Assembly: GCA_020201305.1 (NCBI GenBank)
Contig: JAIVHC010000284.1
Coordinates: 1 to 5,912, forward strand
DNA length: 5,912 bases
Direction of reading: 5' to 3'
From: Geobacteraceae bacterium
GTDB lineage: Bacteria; Desulfobacterota; Desulfuromonadia; Desulfuromonadales; Desulfuromonadaceae
In this document: piece by piece, positions 1-4,044 of the stretch
Layout of the letters: each line of letters begins with the position of its first letter
Numbering within the stretch: position 1 is the first letter of the stretch
Translations under genes and position numbers: made by a program
Notes under the pieces: generated by a model
Told to the model about the DNA's origin: nothing
Database searches by the model: none
What the model saw: the letters and a program-made list of their open reading frames with translations, nothing else

Positions 1-1581
1 CTCGGTGAGTTCGAGCTCGAGGCAAGGGGCCGGAATGGAAAAATACTTCACTATCCCATCCACGATCTCTACAAAGTCATCTTCCATAAACTGCGCCGCC
101 GATACATTTACCGCAATATTCAACCAGCATTTATGTTCCGCGTGGTAACGTTGAATCAGTCCTGCCGCCTGCCTCATAACCCAGGTTCCGATAGGAATGA
201 TAAGCCCGCTATCCTCCGCCACCGGAATCATGTGATCCGGTTCGACCCAGCCCAACACTGGGGAATTCCAGCGTAACAGGGCCTCGGCTCCAACAATAGC
301 ACCCGTCGCAATTTCCACCTGGGGTTGATAGTAGAGGAGCAGCTCGTTGTTCGCCAGCGCATAGTGTAGCTGTTCTTCGAGCTTCAGATCTGCGGCAGAT
401 TGAGTGGAGAACTCCGCAGAAAAGAAACAGTAACGATCCCGCCCCTGATCCTTAGCCTGATACATGGCCACATCGGATTGTTTCAATAGTTTTGTTTGCT
501 CACGCGCATTGTGCGGATACAGGGCGATTCCGATACTCCCGGTCATGAACAGATCCATGCCTTCGATATGCAAAGGATCGCGCATTGCACTTAACAATTG
601 TGCCGCCACCTGGCGCAGAGCATGTTTATCCGCAACATCTGGAAGCAGCAGGGCAAACTCATCCCCACGCAGACGTGAAAGGGTATCAGACTCCTGCACG
701 CACGCCAAAAGACGCTTCGAGGTTTCCACCACCACACGATCTCCAGCGCCATGCCCGAGGCTGTCGTTGATCTTTTTAAAGTTATCCAGCCCGATGGTCA
801 TGACCGCAAGGAGCCCATGGTGCTCGTCGCGTTCATTCTCCAGATGGAGGAGAGCCTGTTGGAGTCGATCGCGTAACAGCATCTGATTGGGGAGTCCGGT
901 AAGAAGGTCTGTCTGCGCCATGTGGATCAGCTTTTCCTCCTGGGCTTTCTGGGTACTCAGGTCGGTAAAGATTGCGACATACCGCCGGGACTGTCCTTGC
1001 TCATCCTCAAGGCGTCGGATGGTGAGCCATTCCGGGTAGATCTTACCAACCTTACTCCGGTTCCAGATCTCCCCCTCCCATGCGCCTTTTTCCAGCAGTT
1101 CGCTCCACATGTGCACATAAAACTCATCGCCATGCAGACCCGACTTCAATATGCGCGGATTCCTGCCCAGCACCTCTGCTTCGGTATAGCCACTGATTTC
1201 GCTGAAGGCGCGGTTTACTGCGAGGATGGTGCCCTGCATATCCGTTACCACCATCCCCTCGGTGTTGTTCTCCACCACCAGGGAAAGCTGCCGCAGGTGC
1301 CACTCACTTTCGCGCCGTCGAGTGATATCGCGCACGGCGCTCAGCACCGCTTCTTCCCCCGCAAAAATGATGCGCGCATTGTGAATCTCCACCGGCACTT
1401 GGACTCCGCTCTCGGTGCGCTGTTCACATTCATATACTCCGGAGTCTCCCCCAGGCACAGCATCAAAGTTTTGGAATTTCTCTTGATCGCACAGCAACTC
1501 GCAACTGCCGTCCTGCAGATCGGCTAAGGAATAACCCAGCATCTGCACAAAGGGCTCGTTGGCCAGCAGAACCCGCCCCTC
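1..1581 (-). CDS. C-terminal part of GGDEF-EAL protein: PAS remainder, PAS, degenerate GGDEF, EAL (partial)
   Basis: I translated this frame base by base: it has no stop from 1581 to 1 and is bounded upstream by TGA at 1584-1582. It holds the rest of PAS1 (to about 1318), PAS2 with EISGYTEAEVLGRNPRILKSG (about 1290-950), then GGDEF from TDLLTGLPN (about 918). The GGDEF signature reads RGDEF (669-655). The usual metal-binding DxD of the first motif reads GLDNFKKIND, with Gly at 792-790 in place of the first Asp. The inhibitory-site RxxD reads QESD (696-685). The EAL domain shows YYQPQVE, the EAL triplet in GAEALLRW (285-277), NVSAAQF and LELELTE. The metal-binding Glu and Asn seen so far are therefore kept; the later DDFG region is outside the window. 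The visible evidence suggests phosphodiesterase, not cyclase, activity. Confidence 0.88.
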
Positions 1582-2168
1582 TCAGTAATACTTTGATATG
1601 AGCGCTGCTGGCGCTCCATCTCACCACTTAAGGGGTCGAGACCCATGGCGCGCACCACCACCCAGAGCAGGCGCCCGAACGCGGCGACAAATACAACCAC
1701 AAACAGAGCAACCGCAAAGCCCTTGTGCATCCCCATAAAGGTGGCATCGGCAGTACTTTTTTCAAGCACGAGGATATGCGGGGCGACGTGACTCAGGCCC
1801 ACTTCAATCTCACCTTGCCACTGGTATAAGCGCTCCGCTCTGGAGCGTGAGGCGCTGAATACCTCAAAACCGTTGGGAGCGCGGAGTTCGAGTTTTTCGT
1901 ACGCGGTGTAGCGCTCGAAAAAACCCTCCAGGGTGTTACGAACCTGCACATAGTCGGAACGCAGGAGAGGCTCGGTGAGGAGCGTAGCAAGGAGGTTCTT
2001 TTCGGTTTCAAAGGAGTTCGCCATGGACTCGTGCAGAATCTTCTCGCGCTCGTAGCTGATAAACAGAATCACACACAAAAGCAGCCCCAGGATGAAGAGA
2101 GCCATCACAGCCTGCACCTTTTTGTAGGTATTTAAATATGGAGCATTATCGCGTCTGCTGTTCTTCAC
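1524..2168 (-). CDS. N-terminal part of GGDEF-EAL protein: two TM helices flanking a periplasmic sensor segment
   Basis: The start is GTG at 2168, with GAGGAG 5 nt upstream. A basic cytoplasmic N-terminus is followed by TM1 at about residues 19-38, a periplasmic segment of roughly 110 residues (39-149) and TM2 at about 150-173. The periplasmic segment begins with a helical stretch (KILHESMANSFETEKNLLATLL), typical of small four-helix or Cache-like sensors; I cannot assign a family. No clear HAMP domain follows TM2, only a short linker MERQQRSYQSITE leading into the PAS domain. Residues after E196 (RGGFCWPTSP...) are out of frame and end at a TAG at 1526-1524. This sensor segment is the natural contact site for the upstream PhnD-like protein, by inference from gene order. 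Confidence 0.8.
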   Translation of the reverse strand: MKNSRRDNAPYLNTYKKVQAVMALFILGLLLCVILFISYEREKILHESMANSFETEKNLLATLLTEPLLRSDYVQVRNTLEGFFERYTAYEKLELRAPNGFEVFSASRSRAERLYQWQGEIEVGLSHVAPHILVLEKSTADATFMGMHKGFAVALFVVVFVAAFGRLLWVVVRAMGLDPLSGEMERQQRSYQSITERGGFCWPTSPLCRCWVIP

Positions 2169-2179
2169 AGGCGCTCCTC
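2165..2179 (-). promoter_or_regulatory. Ribosome binding site and GTGA stop-start overlap
   Basis: GAGGAG at 2179-2174 lies 5 nt before GTG (2168-2166). The GTG shares four bases with the TGA stop of the PhnD-like gene (2167-2165). This decides the start of the GGDEF-EAL gene and points to translational coupling between the two genes. Confidence 0.75.
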
Positions 2180-2560
2180 AGGCAGGCAGGCATGTGTATG
2201 CTGGGTATACATCCGCATGGTGGCAAAATCGGCATCCTGAACCGGGGCAATTTTTACCAGATCGGGGCGCAACCTTTTTAATATTTTCCGACCGTTCTCA
2301 TTATTATGCATATCCTGCAGCACTTCCCTTGTCCGGTCTACAAGGCGCTCCTCGAGGCGCGGAGTGGCAACAAAGGGATGGTCAACCACGTCCGGGATGC
2401 GGTGCAGAATCCGCAAGCCCTCATCCTGCATCTCCTGGTATACTTCATACTTAACTGCGCCGGCATCAAAACGTCCGGCGAGGACAGCATAGGCTACGTT
2501 CTGGTGATTTCCGACGAAGGTATAATCCTTCAAATCTTCGAGACATACCCCCTGCTGCAC
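2165..2560 (-). CDS. C-terminal half of PhnD-like solute-binding protein
   Basis: Similarity starts at about 2578 (APAHLLVQQGV), before the GTG at 2560, so that GTG is probably an internal Val and not a real start. Recognisable family segments are LEDLKDYTFVGNHQNVAYAVLAGRFDAGAVKYEVYQEM (residues 7-44 from the GTG), RILHRIPDVVDHPFVA and the C-terminal DADFATMRMY, which resembles the usual ending of this family. The second lobe thus appears complete. The stop TGA (2167-2165) overlaps the GTG start of the downstream GGDEF-EAL gene. If this half is not translated, coupled translation of the downstream gene would also suffer. Confidence 0.8.
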   Translation of the reverse strand: MQQGVCLEDLKDYTFVGNHQNVAYAVLAGRFDAGAVKYEVYQEMQDEGLRILHRIPDVVDHPFVATPRLEERLVDRTREVLQDMHNNENGRKILKRLRPDLVKIAPVQDADFATMRMYTQHTHACLPEERL

Positions 2561-2955
2561 CAGGAGATGTGCAGGGGCGCCAGCTCCTGCAGCGGGCTGT
2601 TGTTGTGCACCACAATCGCACCCCGCAAGCCGGGGCTCCGGCCCTCAACAACACCCAGAAGTTGCATGTGCTCATTACGCCGGCTGATCTCTACATACAG
2701 GGACGGGCCCATAAAGGCAAAGTCGAGCTCTTCGGCAACACATTTTTCGCTGAATTCAGTATAACTTGAACAGATCTCAAGTTCAATGGGCATGCCGATG
2801 CGCGCATGGATGTACTCCAGAAGGGGAGTAAAGCGCTCCTGCAGCTCCACCGCTGAGAGAAACGGATGAACCCCGAAGGTCAGCACCCGTGCCTGTGCGT
2901 ATGGGACACAGAGGCAACCCAGGGCCACCACTATCAAGCAGATGCGTTTTAGCAT
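2530..2955 (-). CDS. N-terminal half of PhnD-like solute-binding protein, with signal peptide
   Basis: The signal peptide is MLKR, then a hydrophobic core, ending at AQA, with cleavage likely before Arg23. The mature protein opens with VLTFGVHPF, the first beta strand of PhnD-like proteins, which usually reads (F)GVxP. It continues with LLEYIHARIGMPIELE and the family-typical LDFAFMGPSLYVE (about residues 77-89), then LRGAIVVHNNSPLQELA (110-126). Residues after A126 are out of frame and end at Ile141. The ATG at 2955 has GGGGAGG only 3 nt upstream, which is close, but the basic MLKR start of a signal peptide favours it over the TTG at codon 7. Cys14 sits in VALGC, a poor lipobox, so a soluble periplasmic protein is more likely than a lipoprotein. 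Confidence 0.82.
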   Translation of the reverse strand: MLKRICLIVVALGCLCVPYAQARVLTFGVHPFLSAVELQERFTPLLEYIHARIGMPIELEICSSYTEFSEKCVAEELDFAFMGPSLYVEISRRNEHMQLLGVVEGRSPGLRGAIVVHNNSPLQELAPLHISWCSRGYVSKI

Positions 2956-2958
2956 ATT

Positions 2959-2965
2959 CCTCCCC
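2959..2965 (-). promoter_or_regulatory. Ribosome binding site of the PhnD-like gene, unusually close to the start
   Basis: GGGGAGG is separated from the ATG at 2955 by only AAT. The spacing is short but the match is strong, and the signal peptide begins at this ATG. Confidence 0.5.
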
Positions 2966-2984
2966 GCAACCCGGCAACAATCCT

Positions 2985-3015
2985 CCCCTCGCCCTCGTGG
3001 AGAGGGTCAGGGTGA
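2985..3015. repeat. CCCTC/GAGGG intergenic repeat fragment
   Basis: On the minus strand this reads CACCCTGACCCTCTCC followed by ACGAGGGCGAGGG. It resembles the CCCTCACCC...CCCTCTCCC...GGGAGAGGG elements scattered through many proteobacterial genomes. The arms CCCTC (2986-2990) and GAGGG (3002-3006) can pair. It sits only about 20 bases before the ribosome binding site of the PhnD-like gene, so it would lie in that gene's leader RNA. Identification is from memory of the motif, not a search. Confidence 0.4.
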
Positions 3016-3022
3016 ATGTTCA

Positions 3023-3035
3023 TAGTTTTGAACTA
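3023..3035. promoter_or_regulatory. Palindromic operator-like site, copy 2
   Basis: TAGTTTTGAACTA has perfect TAGTT/AACTA arms and differs from the copy at 3063-3075 at only two of 13 positions. Centre-to-centre spacing is 40 bases, about four helical turns, which would suit cooperative binding on one DNA face. Confidence 0.4.
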
Positions 3036-3062
3036 CCCCGCTGGAACAGCAAAGCCGAACTG

Positions 3063-3075
3063 TAGTTTCAAACTA
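3063..3075. promoter_or_regulatory. Palindromic operator-like site, copy 1
   Basis: TAGTTTCAAACTA is a perfect 13-base palindrome with a single central base. It lies just downstream of the possible -10 element, a common position for a repressor site. A near-identical copy lies 40 bases further on. I do not recognise the cognate regulator. Confidence 0.4.
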
Positions 3076-3090
3076 GCAGATCAGGGGGAA

Positions 3091-3096
3091 AGTATA
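3091..3096 (-). promoter_or_regulatory. Possible -10 element for the PhnD-like operon
   Basis: The minus strand reads TATACT at 3096-3091, a good -10 match, in the gap before the PhnD-like gene. The hexamer 17 nt upstream (CTTTCC) is a poor -35, so an activator would be needed or the match is chance. If real, transcription would start near 3084, leaving a leader of about 130 nt that contains both TAGTT...AACTA palindromes. Confidence 0.25.
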
Positions 3097-3150
3097 AAGA
3101 AAAGAGTTGGCCGGGAAAGGAGTATCTAACAGGCCGGAAGAAATAAGTAT

Positions 3151-3169
3151 CCCCCGGTCAAACCGGGAG
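3151..3169. repeat. Small hairpin with 3-base loop
   Basis: CCCGGT (3153-3158), loop CAA and ACCGGG (3162-3167) form a 6-bp stem. On the minus strand it extends to 8 bp with one G-T pair. Stem length, loop length and the flanking GGGGGA resemble the hairpin at 3284-3302. Confidence 0.45.
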
Positions 3170-3263
3170 CTTTAACGCAATCTTCAAAATCAAAAACACT
3201 TTTTAACGTCATTCCCGCCTGCGCGGGAATGACGTTAAAGGAAGATTGTCGCCATATTCCCGG
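3163..3263. repeat. Extended imperfect dyad enclosing the REP-like hairpin
   Basis: Outside the perfect hairpin, CAATCTTC (3178-3185) pairs with GAAGATTG (3241-3248). Beyond that, CCGGGA (3163-3168) pairs with TCCCGG (3258-3263). The gap between the two pairing blocks is exactly 9 bases on each side. The left flank has an extra A-rich stretch (3186-3201) before the inner stem. The 101-base unit therefore looks like a decayed palindromic insertion such as a MITE, with the REP-like hairpin at its heart. Confidence 0.4.
3202..3239. repeat. Perfect 17-bp inverted repeat, GTCATTCCCGC-type REP-like element
   Basis: Arm TTTAACGTCATTCCCGC (3202-3218) pairs perfectly with 3223-3239 across a 4-base CTGC loop. 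The core GTCATTCCCGC...GCGGGAATGAC matches a widespread class of short intergenic repeats and resembles the ATTCCC...GGGAAT pattern of Neisseria dRS3. Such elements occur in many copies per genome and may be moved by transposases or integrases in trans. The element lies between two genes and its stem is followed by no T-run, so it is not a standard terminator. Confidence 0.75.
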
Positions 3264-3283
3264 AACCGTCAAACTTTTCAGGT

Positions 3284-3302
3284 CCCCCAGCAAAGCTGGG
3301 GG
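3284..3302 (-). terminator. Hairpin directly after the hybrid kinase stop, weak terminator candidate
   Basis: CCCCCAGC (3284-3291), loop AAA and GCTGGGGG (3295-3302) form a perfect 8-bp GC-rich stem. It lies one base beyond the TAA stop (3306-3304). On the minus strand the sequence after the stem is ACCTGAAAAG, without a T-run, so classic Rho-independent termination is doubtful. It could instead protect the mRNA 3' end or be another REP-like unit. Confidence 0.4.
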
Positions 3303-3303
3303 A

Positions 3304-4044
3304 TTACTCTTTGTATTCATCCAGCACATGCCTCACTGTTTGGAGCAACTGCTCCTGTGTAAGGGGCTTCTCCAGATATGCATGTACTCCCTGCTGATGC
3401 GCGTTTTCACTGTTCACCTTGTTGCTGTGGCCGGTACAGAGGATGACAGGCAACTCCGGCTTGATCTTTTTCATCTCGGCAATCAACTCGGTTCCCGTCA
3501 ATCCGGGCATGGTCTGATCGGTGATGAGCAGATCTATACGCGCGGCATTTTCTCTGAACAGCATCAGTGCTTCGCTGCTGTCACTCATTATGCTGACCTG
3601 ATAGCCTGCGGGGGTTAACATCTCCTCTGCAAGCTCAGCGAGCATCTCTTCATCATCGACATACAGAATCTGTTCGGTGCCGCGGGGAAATCTGTCACCC
3701 GTCGACGTAATCGGTTCCTCAGTCGTTATTTCTTCTGCTACAGGTAAATAGATCCGGAAGGTTGAGCCTTCCCCCACACAGCTCTCGACGCAGATAAAAC
3801 CCCCATGCTGAAGGACAATTCCCTGCACGGTGGCAAGCCCCATGCCCGTTCCTTCATGCGCTTTTTTGCTGCTAAAGAAAGGATCGAACAACTGCTCGCG
3901 CATCTCATCGGGGATGCCGCAGCCGCTGTCGCGGACACTGATCATGGCGTACCTACCGGGAGAGCAAGTGAAGTTAGCGGGGATATCCTCTGAGGTTATC
4001 TCCTGCGCTTCTGCAGCAACTTCCAGAATCCCGACCTCATCCAT
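3304..4044 (-). CDS. C-terminal part of hybrid kinase: HATPase core and receiver domain
   Basis: Coding similarity begins upstream of the first ATG, at about 4080, with the N-box SLLNLCNNAVYAM. That ATG therefore lies inside the domain and is unlikely to be a true start; I see no ribosome binding site before it. Counting from the ATG, the ATP-binding G1 box DSGCGIP is at 39-45, the F box LFDPFFSSK at 52-60 and the G2 box GTGMGLA at 65-71. After a short linker, a receiver domain covers about 124-246. It has the acidic pair D130/D131, phospho-acceptor D176 in LLITDQTMPG, conserved T204 and K226 in EKPL. All receiver catalytic residues are present, so this domain itself is intact. The piece is cut off from its sensor half by the lesion at 4082-4077. 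Whether it is translated is unknown. Confidence 0.85.
   Translation of the reverse strand: MDEVGILEVAAEAQEITSEDIPANFTCSPGRYAMISVRDSGCGIPDEMREQLFDPFFSSKKAHEGTGMGLATVQGIVLQHGGFICVESCVGEGSTFRIYLPVAEEITTEEPITSTGDRFPRGTEQILYVDDEEMLAELAEEMLTPAGYQVSIMSDSSEALMLFRENAARIDLLITDQTMPGLTGTELIAEMKKIKPELPVILCTGHSNKVNSENAHQQGVHAYLEKPLTQEQLLQTVRHVLDEYKE

Larger units (their letters stand above)
1..2168 (-). pseudogene. Membrane PAS-PAS-GGDEF-EAL c-di-GMP enzyme, frameshifted in its first PAS domain, 3' end outside window
   Basis: The N-terminal frame (2168-1524) stays in register up to SYQSITE. The C-terminal frame is open from 1581 to the window edge and begins EGRVLLANEPFVQMLGYS. The switch lies at 1584-1579. 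A PAS domain normally has about 10-12 residues, of the type x-G-E-G-x-x-x-x-D, between these two segments. They are missing, so this is again a short deletion with a frame change. Domain order is TM, periplasmic segment, TM, PAS, PAS, GGDEF, EAL. The family makes and degrades cyclic di-GMP at the inner membrane. The EAL domain is cut by the window edge after the LELELTE motif. The gene is coupled to the PhnD-like gene by a 4-nt GTGA overlap, so the two probably work together. Confidence 0.85.
2165..2955 (-). pseudogene. PhnD-like periplasmic substrate-binding protein, frameshifted with a small internal deletion
   Basis: Frames 2955-2530 and about 2578-2165 encode the two halves of one PhnD/phosphonate-type solute-binding protein (PF12974-like). 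The first is in register up to SPLQELA, the second from PAHLLVQQGV. The frame changes within 2583-2573. In the family these two segments are separated by a conserved stretch of about 20 residues, usually of the type L-K-G-K-x-x-A-F-G-x-x-x-S-T. It is missing here, so the lesion looks like a short deletion and not a single-base error. The pieces plus the gap sum to about 285 residues, normal for the family. No permease or ATPase gene lies in the window. Instead the stop codon overlaps the start of a PAS-GGDEF-EAL gene, which suggests a sensory role and not a transport one. Confidence 0.82.

Noticed and set aside
464..1527. Long plus-strand open frames (464-886 and 922-1527)
   Set aside because: They lie opposite the GGDEF and PAS coding sequence, have low-complexity or unrecognisable products and show no ribosome binding site. 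The minus-strand frame explains the region fully.
2912..2926. Lipobox in the PhnD-like signal peptide (VALGC)
   Set aside because: The -3 residue is Ala, not Leu or similar, and a good type I cleavage site (AQA) follows after the hydrophobic core.
3151..3302. CRISPR array
   Set aside because: The repeated units are hairpins of different sequence, not regularly spaced identical direct repeats with unique spacers.
3126..3329. Small minus-strand frame across the hairpin region
   Set aside because: It is composed of the hairpin repeats and the end of the kinase gene in another frame, with no start signal.
4042..4044. Independent start of a stand-alone HATPase-receiver protein at the ATG at 4044
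   Set aside because: Conserved N-box coding continues upstream of this ATG to 4080 and no ribosome binding site precedes it.
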